This document shows, piece after piece, positions 7,245-16,842 of a DNA stretch of 63,424 nucleotides. Numbering within the stretch: position 1 is the stretch's first letter; each line of letters opens with the position of its first letter. The stretch covers positions 1 through 63,424 of the forward strand of contig CAYLPU010000017.1 in NCBI GenBank assembly GCA_964385635.1, in the 5' to 3' direction. Both the position numbers and the translations under genes were made by a program. Under the pieces are notes generated by a model, which was given only the letters and a program-made list of their open reading frames with translations, made no database searches and had not been told where the DNA came from. The DNA comes from CAYLPU01 sp964385635 (GTDB taxonomy: Bacteria; Chloroflexota; Anaerolineae; B4-G1).

Positions 7245-9935
7245 ATGGAGCAACAATCTAGGCGGACTGTCATCAGGTTTGCCATCGGGATTGGAACACT
7301 GGTGGCGCTGTTCAGCGTCTTCACCAGCACGGTCGGCATCTACACCGACTGGCTGTGGTTCGCCAGCCTGGGGCAACTGAGCACCTACCAGACCCAACTG
7401 TGGACGCGGGTCGGGCTGTGGCTGGCGGGTGCACTGCTGGTGATGGGGGTGTTGGTGATCAACTGGCTCGTCATTCCACGCCGGCTGCTCAGCCAACTTC
7501 GCCTGCACCTGCGCAGTCACCGGCAACAGCAGTTGGTCGTCGGCTCACGCGTGCTCACCATAGGACTGCGCGTCGTGGCAGCCCTCGTCGCCCTGGTGAT
7601 GGCCTCAGAGGTAAGCGGCCGGTGGATGACCTTCCTCACTTTCCGCCACGCCACCAACTTCGGCCTGAGCGACCCCATCTTTGGCCTCGACGCTGGTTTC
7701 TACGTCTTCAAACTGCCGTTCTATCGTTTTATCGCGGGCTGGCTGTTGGGATTGATCACGGTGACATTGATCGGAAACATCCTCACGTACCTATCCACCC
7801 AGAAGATTCAGGAACAGACAGCGACGAGGCATCTCTCGGTGTTGGGAGCGCTCTTCCTGGCAGCAAAAGCCGTGGATTACCAACTCCAGCGGTTTGCGCT
7901 GCTCAACTCCTCGCTCGGGGTGGTCTCCGGCGCAGGCTACACCGACGTGCACGCCCGTATGCCACTCTTGCACCTGCTGACCGGCGTGGTCGCGCTGGGC
8001 GCGCTGCTGCTGTTGGTCAATCTTTTTGCCCGCCGGTGGAGATTGCTGCTGATCGCAGGAGCCGCCTGGCTGGCCCTGAGCACCCTCGGCCCGCTCTACC
8101 CGGCCTTCGTGCAGCGCTTCAGCGTGCAACCGAACGAACTGGCGCTGGAACGGCCTTACATTGAGCACAACATCCGCCTCACCCGCTACGCCTACGGCCT
8201 GGAGGACGTGCAGGAGTCCGACTATCAAGTCACTGGCGTGCTCACCGCCAGGCAACTGGAGGCGAACGCCGACATTCTCGACAACGTGCGGCTGTGGGAC
8301 TGGCGACCGTTGCGCACCACCTACGAACAACTCCAGGAGATTCGTACCTACTACACCTTCGTGGACGTGGACGTGGACCGTTACACACTCGATGGCCGTC
8401 TGCGTGAGGTCACGCTGGCGGTGCGCGAGTTGGACATCGAACAACTGCGCGAGGACGCGCGAACCTGGATCAACCAACACCTCATCTACACCCACGGGTA
8501 CGGGCTGTGCCTGAGCCCCGTCGCCGAGGTCAGTGATGAGGGGCTGCCGCATTTTCTGGTACGCAACATCCCGCCCCAGAGCAGTAACCCCGCGCTGTCC
8601 ATCACCCGGCCAGAGATCTACTTCGGCGAGGCGACCACCAACTACGTCATCGTCAATACCACCGAGGACGAGTTCGACTACCCCAGAGGTGACGAGAACG
8701 TCTACACCCGCTACACGGGGCCCGACGGCGTGGTGCTGGGCGGTCTGCTGCGCCGGTTGGCGTTCACGCTCCGCTTCGACAGTACTCCTATTCTTATCTC
8801 AAGCGCTATCGGTCCCGAAAGCCGCATCCTATTTCGCCGCGCACTCTCCGACCGGGTGGAGACACTGGCCCCGATGCTCTGGTTCGACCCCGACCCCTAC
8901 CCGGTCATCGCGGACGGGCGCATCGTATGGCTGTACGACGCCTACACCTGGAGCAGTCGCTTCCCCTATTCGGAGCCAGGCTGGGACTCGGAGCCTGTCT
9001 GGGGCCTCAACTACATCCGCAACAGCGTGAAGGTCACGGTAGATGCCTACACCGGCGAGACGGCCTTTTACGTCGTGGACCCCTCCGACCCACTGGCGCA
9101 GACCTACCAGGCTATCTTCCCCGACCTGTTCACCTCTGGTGAGGAGATGGATGCTCCGCTGCGCGAGCACTTCCGCTACCCGGAGCAACTGTTCCGCATC
9201 CAGGCCCACATCTACGCCGCCTATCACATGCAGGACCCGAGGGTTTTCTATAACCAGGAGGATCTGTGGCAGACGCCGAAAGAGATGCGGGAGACGGGAG
9301 AAACCTGGATGTCACCTTATTATGTCATCATGCGGCTGCCCGGCGCAGAGAATGTGGAATTCATGATGATCCGCCCCTACGTGCCGGCCGGCAAGCAGAA
9401 TATGATCGCCTGGCTGCACGCCGACTCCGACGGCCCCGACTACGGCCAACTGGGCGTCTATAAGTTCTCCAAGGAGGCGCTGGTCTACGGGCCTATGCAG
9501 ATCGAGGCCCGCATTGACCAGGATCCCTACATCTCGCAACAACTGACACTGTGGGACCAGCGCGGTTCCTCGGTCATCCGGGGCAATCTGATCGTCATCC
9601 CTATTGACGGCACGCTGCTGTACATCGAGCCGCTCTACCTCCAGGCCGAAACGAGCCAAATGCCTGAACTCAAGCGCGTGTTGGTAGTGCATGGCAACCG
9701 CGTCGCGATGGCCGAAACGCTGGCGATGGGACTGGCGCAGGTACTGGGCGAAGCGGAGGTGACGGCCCCGGTCGAACCGCTGCCGACCGACACAGCGGCG
9801 CTGGCCCACTCGGCCCAGGCGCACTACGAGTCGGCGCAGGAATGTCTGCAACGGGGAGACTGGGCCTGCTACGGCGCGGAACTGGAGGCACTGGCCCGCG
9901 ACCTGGAGGCCCTCGTCTCCGCTACACAAGACTAG
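7245..9935 (+). CDS. UPF0182 family membrane protein
   Basis: An 896-residue protein matching the UPF0182 family (COG1615), large membrane proteins of unknown function common in Chloroflexota, Actinobacteria, cyanobacteria and some clostridia. The first ~290 residues contain about seven membrane segments, starting with a helix at residues 8-30. The remainder is a long extracytoplasmic region containing the conserved 'NYVIVNTTEDEFDYP' block and a C-terminal helical tail rich in A, L and E. Start at 7245 has GGAAGG eight bases before it. No function can be assigned. Confidence 0.9.
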   Translation: MEQQSRRTVIRFAIGIGTLVALFSVFTSTVGIYTDWLWFASLGQLSTYQTQLWTRVGLWLAGALLVMGVLVINWLVIPRRLLSQLRLHLRSHRQQQLVVGSRVLTIGLRVVAALVALVMASEVSGRWMTFLTFRHATNFGLSDPIFGLDAGFYVFKLPFYRFIAGWLLGLITVTLIGNILTYLSTQKIQEQTATRHLSVLGALFLAAKAVDYQLQRFALLNSSLGVVSGAGYTDVHARMPLLHLLTGVVALGALLLLVNLFARRWRLLLIAGAAWLALSTLGPLYPAFVQRFSVQPNELALERPYIEHNIRLTRYAYGLEDVQESDYQVTGVLTARQLEANADILDNVRLWDWRPLRTTYEQLQEIRTYYTFVDVDVDRYTLDGRLREVTLAVRELDIEQLREDARTWINQHLIYTHGYGLCLSPVAEVSDEGLPHFLVRNIPPQSSNPALSITRPEIYFGEATTNYVIVNTTEDEFDYPRGDENVYTRYTGPDGVVLGGLLRRLAFTLRFDSTPILISSAIGPESRILFRRALSDRVETLAPMLWFDPDPYPVIADGRIVWLYDAYTWSSRFPYSEPGWDSEPVWGLNYIRNSVKVTVDAYTGETAFYVVDPSDPLAQTYQAIFPDLFTSGEEMDAPLREHFRYPEQLFRIQAHIYAAYHMQDPRVFYNQEDLWQTPKEMRETGETWMSPYYVIMRLPGAENVEFMMIRPYVPAGKQNMIAWLHADSDGPDYGQLGVYKFSKEALVYGPMQIEARIDQDPYISQQLTLWDQRGSSVIRGNLIVIPIDGTLLYIEPLYLQAETSQMPELKRVLVVHGNRVAMAETLAMGLAQVLGEAEVTAPVEPLPTDTAALAHSAQAHYESAQECLQRGDWACYGAELEALARDLEALVSATQD

Positions 9936-9983
9936 AGCGTTTGAGATTTGTCATTTGCTCATTTGTCATCTGTCATTGACCCA

Positions 9984-10352
9984 ATGCGCACACCCACCGG
10001 CACCGAATGTCCCTATTACTACGAAGACTTCTACCGCGGCCGCTCCACCCAGGAGTGTCGCCTGATCGGGCGCAACCCGCGCTCGGTGCCGTGGGAGCCC
10101 AAACTGTGCGCCCGCTGCCCGGTGCCCTCCATTCTGCGCGCCAACGCTTGCCCCCACATGGTGCTGGAGGCGCGAGTGGTCCGGCGCTGGCTGGGGCTCG
10201 TCCGCCGCGTCGATGTCTATGCCGTCTGCACCTATACCCAGGTCGAGGTGGCGGACCCCTACGTCGGCTGCGGCCACTGCCACCCGCAAGCAGCGACGAT
10301 TCTCAATGCGCCCCCTGACTCGGTCAGAGACCGGCCAGAACATTTGGAGTAA
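9984..10352 (+). CDS. Small eight-cysteine protein of unknown function
   Basis: A 122-residue protein starting at 9984 (MRTPTGTEC); upstream in-frame sequence 9948-9983 is spacer-repeat-like and was excluded. It has cysteines at about 9, 25, 42, 45, 56, 82, 96 and 99, including two CxxC pairs (CARC and CGHC), which suggests a bound metal or Fe-S centre. No signal peptide or membrane segment is visible. Its stop lies four bases before the HAD gene start, so the two are translationally coupled. I do not recognise the family. Confidence 0.65.
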   Translation: MRTPTGTECPYYYEDFYRGRSTQECRLIGRNPRSVPWEPKLCARCPVPSILRANACPHMVLEARVVRRWLGLVRRVDVYAVCTYTQVEVADPYVGCGHCHPQAATILNAPPDSVRDRPEHLE

Positions 10353-10356
10353 CGCA

Positions 10357-11100
10357 ATGCTCAAAGCCATCCTTTTCGACCTGGACGACACGCTGCTGGG
10401 CAACTTGATGGAGACCTTCATCCCGGCCTACTTCGAGGCGCTCACTCGCCACGTGGCCCACCTGATCCCTCCTGGGCGTCTGATCTCCGAGTTGATACGC
10501 GGTACGCAGGCAATGGAGACCAACGACGGCACCGGACCCACCAACGAGGAAGCGTTTGCAGCCGTTTTCTTCCCGGCGCTGGGGTACGAGCCAGACGAAC
10601 TAAAGCCCCTCTTCGACCAATTCTACGCCGAGGAGTTCCCCAAATTGCGGGGACTGACGCAACCACGGCCGGAGGCCCGCCCGCTGGTCGAGTGGGCTTT
10701 CGAGCGCGATCTGCAGGTGGCTATCGCGACCAACCCACTGTTCCCCCGCTCGCCTATCGAACAGCGGCTGGAGTGGGCCGGTGTGCCTGTGACGGAGTTC
10801 GACTACGCGCTGGTGACGTCCTACGAGAACATGCACGCCACCAAAGCCCACCCGGCCTACTACCGCGAGATCCTGGCGCAGTTGGACCGGCAGCCCGGCG
10901 AGTGCCTGATGGCAGGCAACGATTGGGAGCGCGACATCGCCCCGGCCGCTTCGGCTGGCATCCCTGGTTACTGGATCGCGGGGACATCTGACGCACCGCC
11001 TCCCCCCCCCTCTCATAGAGAGGATAAGAGGGGGATGCTGGTCGGACAGGGGACGCTGGCGGACCTGTGGGGCTACGTCAAGAGCCTACCCAACTCTTGA
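10357..11100 (+). CDS. HAD superfamily hydrolase
   Basis: A 247-residue haloacid dehalogenase-like phosphatase. Motif I is FDLDDTLL, with the nucleophile D8 and acid D10. A helical cap occupies roughly residues 15-100. Motif III lysine and motif IV acidic residues are in THAKAHP and GNDWERDI. Start at 10357 has TTGGAGT upstream and follows the cysteine-rich protein's stop by four bases. Near the C-terminus (about residues 214-228) a proline tract and charged stretch is encoded by a palindromic repeat at 10999-11034. The 3' end overlaps the convergent regulator gene by 28 bases. Confidence 0.85.
   Translation: MLKAILFDLDDTLLGNLMETFIPAYFEALTRHVAHLIPPGRLISELIRGTQAMETNDGTGPTNEEAFAAVFFPALGYEPDELKPLFDQFYAEEFPKLRGLTQPRPEARPLVEWAFERDLQVAIATNPLFPRSPIEQRLEWAGVPVTEFDYALVTSYENMHATKAHPAYYREILAQLDRQPGECLMAGNDWERDIAPAASAGIPGYWIAGTSDAPPPPPSHREDKRGMLVGQGTLADLWGYVKSLPNS
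10999..11034. repeat. Palindromic C-run/G-run repeat inside the HAD gene
   Basis: Sequence cctccccccccctctc and gagaggataagaggggg form an imperfect hairpin and keep the frame open, adding a Pro-rich loop. The same type of palindrome occurs at 21666-21700, 45366-45420 and 49456-49500. Confidence 0.5.
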
Positions 11101-11825
11101 TGGTAGATCTCAGTCAATACCTGGAGAAGATCCTCTATCTGGAGAGGCTTGTAGAAGCAGGCGTAGGCACCGACCTCCAGTGCAGCCTCTATCGCTGAGG
11201 ACATCTCCGCCCGGTAGCCGGTCACCATGACCACCGGCAGGCGAGGATACCGCTCTCTAATCTCCTTGAGAACGTCAAGCCCGTTGATGCTGTTCAGCCT
11301 CATATCCAGCAGCACCACCTCTCCATCCGCCTCGATCTGCTCCGCTACATCATGCGGGTCGGTAACTTCAGTCACCGCGAAGCCACGCATCCGCAATATG
11401 TCCCCCATCGTCTTGCAGAACTGGGAGTCGTCGTCCACAATGACGATGGAGCGTTCTTTGCGCAGGGAGGAGAAGAAGCACAGCAAGAGATTGATGTCCA
11501 ACGGCTTGGTCAGACAGGCGATAGCCCCTTCCTCCAACCCCTCTTTGACCAGCCTGTCGGTGGAGTAGGCGGTCATCAGCACGACCGGCATGTCAGACTG
11601 CACAGCCTTGATGGCTCGATAGAGCGCCACCCCATCCACATCTGGCATCTTGATGTCGCTCAAGACGCAGTCGAAGCGTTCCTGCTTCACCCTGCCCAAA
11701 GCCTCAGGGCCGGAGTGGGCGGCCTCAGCCTCGTACCCCTTGACCCTGAAGATGTCGACGAGGGTCTTGGCCATTCTGTGATCGTCGTCCACGACCAGGA
11801 TGCGAAGTTGACCCTTCATTGTCAT
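11073..11825 (-). CDS. Response regulator with two receiver domains and no output domain
   Basis: The 250-residue protein consists of two CheY-like receivers. REC1 (about 7-120) has the acidic pocket VVDDD and phospho-acceptor D57 in LSDIKMP, with the conserved Lys in TKPLD. REC2 (about 126-245) has IVDDD, acceptor Asp in VLLDMRL, and YKPLQ. No DNA-binding or enzymatic domain follows, so it probably acts in a phosphorelay or by protein contact. It lies about 125 bases downstream of the sensor kinase gene on the same strand, its likely partner. The 3' end overlaps the convergent HAD gene. Confidence 0.9.
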   Translation of the reverse strand: MTMKGQLRILVVDDDHRMAKTLVDIFRVKGYEAEAAHSGPEALGRVKQERFDCVLSDIKMPDVDGVALYRAIKAVQSDMPVVLMTAYSTDRLVKEGLEEGAIACLTKPLDINLLLCFFSSLRKERSIVIVDDDSQFCKTMGDILRMRGFAVTEVTDPHDVAEQIEADGEVVLLDMRLNSINGLDVLKEIRERYPRLPVVMVTGYRAEMSSAIEAALEVGAYACFYKPLQIEDLLQVLTEIYHQELGRLLT

Positions 11826-11951
11826 TGTGTGCCCCCTAAACGTGAAATGTGAAACGTGTTGCGTGTTGCGTCTCCTCTGCTCCCCTGCCCGGTGTCATCT
11901 TGTCACCTTGTCTCCTTGCTCCCCGCGCCCCAGCCCCTAGCCTCCAGTCCC

Positions 11952-14006
11952 TCACCCGGCCAACGGCAGCCTCACAGTGAAGGTGCTCCCCTTCCCCACC
12001 TCGCCTGCCCTGCCTGTCCCGAGCGTAGCCGAGGGAAGCCCCGTCGAAGGGCCTGTCCCGAGCTCTGTCGAGGGGCCTGTCCCGAGCTCTGTCGAGGGGA
12101 TCTCCACTTCAATGCTGCCCCCGTTCGCCTCCACCAGGTTCTTTGACACGGCCAAACCCAGCCCAATGCCCTTGGCTTTGGTGGTGAACAGCGGCTCGAA
12201 CATCTTCTCCATGTTCTCTTCGGAGATGCCGCAGCCGGTGTCGCTTATTGAGACACGGAGACACGGAGAGGGGGAGACAGGGAGACTATCTCCTTGTCTC
12301 CTTGTCTCCTTGTCCCCGCGTCTCCCTATGCCCTCGTCTTCCGACACACTTATCATCAGCCGGCCGCCCTCGGGCATGGCCTGGTAAGCATTCGTGACCA
12401 GATTGGTCAGCACCTGCCCGATCTGCCGGGGGTCTACGTACACGGCAGGCAGGTCGGGGGCTATCTGGGTGGTCACTTCCACCCCCTCGGGCGGAGGCTG
12501 CTTCTCCAACACCTGAGTCACTAACGCCGAGACCGCGATCTCCTCTCTCTCGGCGGGCCGGGTGCGTGCAAAGTCCAACAGGTCGGAGACGATCTTTGTC
12601 GAGTTGCGGACCTCTGAGGAGATGATGCCCAGGTACTCCTTTGTGATCTCGTCGGCCTCGGAGAGGGTCATTTGGAGGAAGTACACGGCATTGGAGATCA
12701 CCCCCAGGGGGTTGCGCAGTTCGTGGCCCACCCCGCCGGCCAGTTGGCCGAGGACGGCCAGTTTCTCCCGGCGGACCAACTGCTCTTGGGCCTCTCGGAG
12801 TTCTTTGGTGCGCTCCTCGACCATCTCTTCCAGCCGCTCTGAGTACTCCTTCAGCGACTCCTCCACCCGCTGGCGCTCGGCGATTTCTCTGTTCAACTCG
12901 TCACGCGAGGCGGTGATGGCCTGCAAGTTTTCCGTCATCTGATTAAAGGCCTGGGAAAGCTGGCCTATCTCGTCCCTGGCCCCCACCTCGATCCGGTAGT
13001 CCAGGTTGCCCCGGCCGATCTCCTCGGCGCCCACCACCAGTTGACGCACCGGCCCGGTGATGGTGTAGGCAAAGAGCATGCCCAGCAAGGCCACGATCAG
13101 GGCCACGCCAACGGCGATCCCCAGTACAATGTTGCGCAGAGCGACTATGGGCGCGTAGGCCTCGGCCTGATCCACCTCGGTCAGGATGCACAGTTCCCGC
13201 TCCTCCAGCCAGCGGTAGGCCCCGATGACCGGCACGCCCCGGTAGTCGTCGTAAAAGCCGACGCCATCGTTGTGATCCAGGCAGGCTTCCACGCCCTCAG
13301 TGCGAACGGCTTTCTTCAGGGCATAATCCTCGCCGAACAGCGGTTCGGTGACGAAAAAGTTGAAGGCGTTGACCAGGTATGTGTCCTCGCTACTGCTCAG
13401 ACCGCTGCGCTGCTCCATGATCCCCGACATCTCGCCCAGGTCCGCGTGGCCGGCCAGCACCGCGATCAGGTGCCCCTCCCTGTCCACGATCGGAGTGCTG
13501 ATGTGCATGACCACTTCCCCCAGACTCAGGGAATAGGAGACGTTCTCGACGTAGGTGCGGTTCCTCCCCTCCACGAAGAAGGGTTCGCTCTCCCGGTACT
13601 TCCCCTCCAGGTTCTTGGCCGTGGAGATGAGGATCCACCCGTCGTCCCCTCGCAGGATGGACAGGTCCAGGAAGCCCCCTTCCTCTTCGAGGGTAGGGCT
13701 CAGGTGATCTTCGATGAGGCTCACGTAGGCGGCTTGGTACTCTGGGTAATCTGGATCGTACGACGCCAACGTGGCCGCGTATTCTCGGACGAGGGGGCGT
13801 CTGGCCAGGTCCCGCAGGCTCCGTTCGTTGCCCCGCACCCACCTGTCGAACTCGTCTTGTTTGAGGATGTTGGTGGAGATCAGGTGGTTGAGCACGTTCT
13901 GTTCTATCGTCCGCCGCCCGTTGTCGTAGGCCAGGTAACCCACGACGGCCAGGGGGATCGTCGTCAGCAGCAGTAAGAGGATGATCAGTTTGGTGGCTAG
14001 TTTCAT
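11952..14006 (-). CDS. Membrane sensor histidine kinase (dCache-HAMP-HisKA-HATPase)
   Basis: A 684-residue transmembrane kinase. TM1 is at about 7-25, an extracytoplasmic double-Cache-like sensor at 35-285, TM2 at about 293-316, HAMP at 317-370, a coiled coil to 415, and the H-box with the phospho-acceptor in GHELRNPLG, followed by HATPase motifs (NLVTNAYQA, DTGCGI, GIGLGLAVSKNLVE). Two in-frame insertions interrupt the ATPase domain: a charged block before the G1 box encoded by a tandem repeat (12250-12335), and a Ser/Thr/Gly-rich block before the last strand encoded by palindromic repeats (12003-12102). Both fall in surface loops. It begins at 14006 inside the stop of the substrate-binding gene (ATGA overlap), so the binding lipoprotein and kinase are co-translated. 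Confidence 0.9.
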   Translation of the reverse strand: MKLATKLIILLLLLTTIPLAVVGYLAYDNGRRTIEQNVLNHLISTNILKQDEFDRWVRGNERSLRDLARRPLVREYAATLASYDPDYPEYQAAYVSLIEDHLSPTLEEEGGFLDLSILRGDDGWILISTAKNLEGKYRESEPFFVEGRNRTYVENVSYSLSLGEVVMHISTPIVDREGHLIAVLAGHADLGEMSGIMEQRSGLSSSEDTYLVNAFNFFVTEPLFGEDYALKKAVRTEGVEACLDHNDGVGFYDDYRGVPVIGAYRWLEERELCILTEVDQAEAYAPIVALRNIVLGIAVGVALIVALLGMLFAYTITGPVRQLVVGAEEIGRGNLDYRIEVGARDEIGQLSQAFNQMTENLQAITASRDELNREIAERQRVEESLKEYSERLEEMVEERTKELREAQEQLVRREKLAVLGQLAGGVGHELRNPLGVISNAVYFLQMTLSEADEITKEYLGIISSEVRNSTKIVSDLLDFARTRPAEREEIAVSALVTQVLEKQPPPEGVEVTTQIAPDLPAVYVDPRQIGQVLTNLVTNAYQAMPEGGRLMISVSEDEGIGRRGDKETRRQGDSLPVSPSPCLRVSISDTGCGISEENMEKMFEPLFTTKAKGIGLGLAVSKNLVEANGGSIEVEIPSTELGTGPSTELGTGPSTGLPSATLGTGRAGEVGKGSTFTVRLPLAG
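12003..12102. repeat. REP-like repeats in the kinase ATPase domain
   Basis: Several copies of a unit like tgtcccgagc(g/t)(t)(a/c)g(c/t)cgagggg. They are variants of the ctgagcNNgNcgaagg palindrome seen also at 15072-15130, 16803-16829, 21178-21202 and 56936-57004. Translated in frame as repeated LGTGPSTE blocks. Confidence 0.6.
12250..12335. repeat. Tandem 'ccttgtct' and 'gacacgga' repeat inside the kinase gene
   Basis: Short direct repeats of gagacacg and of ccttgtct (8-bp period). The same block is found at the equivalent place in the second kinase (15274-15355), and the same 8-mer array forms the 3' end of the CbiO gene. Confidence 0.65.
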
Positions 14007-14992
14007 TCCTCGCCTCCGTAGATTTCATGCAGGAACTCCATGGTGTACACATCCTCCACGTCAAACGGTTCATCGAGAAGCCCCTGCTCCGCTAGGATGT
14101 TGTAGCTTCCCTGCCATATCTCCTCGCGCATCCAGCCGATGTGGTCTTCTCCCGTGTGGACCAGGGGGACGCTGGCTTCCATCATCTGGGTTTGGAGTTC
14201 AGCATCCGCTTCCTTGGCATACTTCAAGGTGCTCTCCACAGCCGCCTCGGGATCTTCGATCGCCTCGCGCCACCCCCGAAGGGTCGCTCGCAAGAAGCGC
14301 GTGACCAGGTCGGGGTTCTCCGCCATCATTTGATCGGTGGTGATCAGGGTGTCGGCGTACATGTGCACGCCGTAGTCGCTAGGCCAGATCAGGTTCACCT
14401 CGTAGCCCGCTTGGCGCATACGGATGAGACCTCCGGTTGAATAGCCGCTTGTGACGTCCACATTGCCATTGTAAAAGGATCGATAGTCGTATTCATACGG
14501 CGCGAATTCAACTTGATGGATGTCGAGACCCAACCTGCTCATCACGGCTGCAAACTGCAATTCACCATAGCCCGTCAGGGCCACGGTCCGCCCCAGGAAA
14601 TCGGCTGGACGCTCGATGCCAGAGTCTGCCATAGACACGAACGCCAACGGGTTGCGTCGATAGATGACGGCGATGGCTACGACAGGCTCTCCTTCGCTGC
14701 GGTGTTTGAGAATCCGGTCGGACGCGTCTATCCCGAACTCGGCCTGTCTGGCGACGACCTGCTCCATTACGTCAATATCCGGTCCGGTCTCAATGAACGT
14801 AACCTTGATGTTCTCCTCGGCGTAGTAGCCTCTTTCTTGCGCCACGTAAAAGCCGGCAAACTGAGCCTGGTGCACCCACTTCAACTGCACAGAGACCTCG
14901 TCGGGCGGCTGCTCGGCCTCTTGCGGCCGGCAGGCAGTAGAGAGCGCGACCGCCAACAGTAGCACGGTAGAAAGTGTCGCTATCCTTTTCAT
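14003..14992 (-). CDS. NMT1/THI5-like periplasmic-binding lipoprotein
   Basis: A 329-residue extracytoplasmic solute-binding protein of the NMT1/SsuA/THI5-like group. It has a signal peptide with the lipobox LSTA-C21, then the family hallmarks VQLKWVHQAQFAGFYVA and GYYAEENI near the mature N-terminus. Relatives bind pyrimidine precursors, sulfonates or similar small ligands. No permease or ATPase gene is adjacent; instead the gene overlaps the sensor kinase start by four bases. I infer a ligand-sensing role feeding the kinase rather than transport. Confidence 0.88.
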   Translation of the reverse strand: MKRIATLSTVLLLAVALSTACRPQEAEQPPDEVSVQLKWVHQAQFAGFYVAQERGYYAEENIKVTFIETGPDIDVMEQVVARQAEFGIDASDRILKHRSEGEPVVAIAVIYRRNPLAFVSMADSGIERPADFLGRTVALTGYGELQFAAVMSRLGLDIHQVEFAPYEYDYRSFYNGNVDVTSGYSTGGLIRMRQAGYEVNLIWPSDYGVHMYADTLITTDQMMAENPDLVTRFLRATLRGWREAIEDPEAAVESTLKYAKEADAELQTQMMEASVPLVHTGEDHIGWMREEIWQGSYNILAEQGLLDEPFDVEDVYTMEFLHEIYGGEE

Positions 14993-15071
14993 TCCTCTCC
15001 CTCCTTATAAACTACACATTTTCCTTTCCACTGGTGGGTAGGATGACCGTAAAGGTGCTCCCCTTCCCCTC

Positions 15072-15130
15072 CTCGCCTGCCCTGCCTGTCCCGAGCGTGG
15101 CCGAGGGAAGCGCCGTCGAAGGGCTCGCCA
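15072..15130. repeat. REP-like repeat in second kinase
   Basis: Contains cccgagcgtggccgaggg and gccgtcgaagggc, the shorter counterpart of the array at 12003-12102 in the paralogous kinase. Confidence 0.55.
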
Positions 15131-15273
15131 CCTCAATGCTGCCCCCGTTCGCCTCCACCAGGCTCTTCGACACGGGCAAACCCAGCCCGATGCCTTTGGC
15201 TTTGGTGGTGAACAGCGGCTCGAAGATCTTCTCCAGGTTCTCGTGGGGAATGCCGCAGCCGCTGTCGCTCATT

Positions 15274-15355
15274 GAGACACGGAGACACAGAGAGGGGGAG
15301 ACAGGGAGACTATCTCCTTGTCTCCTTGTCTCCTTGTCCCCGCGTCTCCCTATGC
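15274..15355. repeat. Tandem repeat in second kinase, matching that of the first
   Basis: Near-identical to 12250-12335 in sequence and in its position before the G1 box of the ATPase domain. Confidence 0.65.
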
Positions 15356-16764
15356 CCTCGTCTTTCGATACGCTTATCATCAGGCGGCCGCCATCGGGCA
15401 TGGCCTGGTAAGCATTCGTGACCAGATTGGTCAGCACCTGGCCGATCTGCCGGGGGTCCACAAACACGGGGGCAGGTCGGGTCCGATCTCGGTGATCACG
15501 TCCACCCCCTCGGGCGCAGGTCGTCTCTCCAACACTTGGGCAACCAGATCGGAGACGGCTACCTCCTCTCTCTCCGGCAGCCTGGTACGCGAGAAGTCCA
15601 GGAGGTCCGAGACGATCTTCTCCGCATCGCGCACCTCTGAGGAGATGATGCCCAGGTACTCCCTGGTGGTCTCGTCGGTCTCGGAGAGGACCATCTGGAG
15701 GAAGTAGATGGCGTTGGAGATCACGCCTAGCGGGTTGCGCAGTTCGTGGCCCACCCCGCCGGCCAGTTGGCCGAGGACAGCCAGTTTCTCCCGACGCACC
15801 AGTTGCTCCTGGGCCTCTCGGAGTTCCTGGGTGCGTTCCTCCACCATCTCCTCCAGCCGCTCGGAGTACTCCTTCAGCGCCTCCTCCGCCCGCTTGCGCT
15901 CCTCCTCCAGTTCGATGCTGTGCAGAGCGAAGGCAATGTCTCCGGCAACCTCTCTGAGCAAAGATCGCTCTTCCTCGTGTGCGATGAAGTCAGCGGGAAT
16001 GGAGACGGCCAACACACCGCAGACCTTGCCGCCATATTCCAGCCGGACGGTCATCGTTCCCCTGCCACCGTATTTGTCCGCCAGGGGACAGTCGGTGCAG
16101 GTGGAGAGCGGGTCTTCGGTCACCACAGCCCCCGGCTGAGACAGCGCTCTCCGCCCGCAGGCGGTCAACCCGCCGCGCTTCAACTGTTCGACCAGCGGCA
16201 AGAACGGTTCGCCCAACCCGGCTTCGGCAGTCGTCATAAGCCCTCCGGCTTCATCCAACAGAGCGATCCAGGCGCTGTGGTAACCACGTGTCTCGACGAG
16301 GTTGTCACAAGCGGATTGCAGCAAACAGTCGCGGTCCCTTTTCCCTGGTGATAAGTTGGTTGACGTTGCGGATGGCCCGCAGCACGAGGTTGAGGTGTTC
16401 TATCTTCTCCTCACGCTGGCGCAGGGCCGGCACCATCCGGCCGAACACACGCCCCAGTTGAGCGATCTCGTCACGGCCCGAGGTCACGTCCGCGATGTCC
16501 GCCGGCTCGAACGGCTGACCCTGCTCCACGGCTATCGCCGCGTCGGTCAGGCGACGGATGGGGCGCGTGATGGTCCGCACCAGCAGGACAGAGACGAGCA
16601 GGGTGATCACTCCCACCAACCCCACACTGCTCCAGGTCACCGCCCCCAGCCGCTGCAACGGAGCCAGGAACTGGGCCTCGGGCAGGTCCACCACCACCGT
16701 CCAGGGGTAGTCCTCCAACCGGGTGTACCCGGCCACGTGGTCGCGGTGGTCGAGGGGGGAATAG

Positions 16765-16842
16765 TAGCGGTAGGTACCAGACTTCCCCCCTGGGATCGGG
16801 GAGCCTGCCCTGAGCTTGCCGAAGGGGACTGAGGGGGGAGTA
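16765..16842. repeat. Inverted-repeat insertion disrupting the second kinase
   Basis: Flanks cttcccccct and aggggggag are inverted, and the interior holds the palindrome ccctgagcttgccgaaggg. Reading through it changes frame in the sensor domain, so this copy is associated with gene inactivation. Confidence 0.6.
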
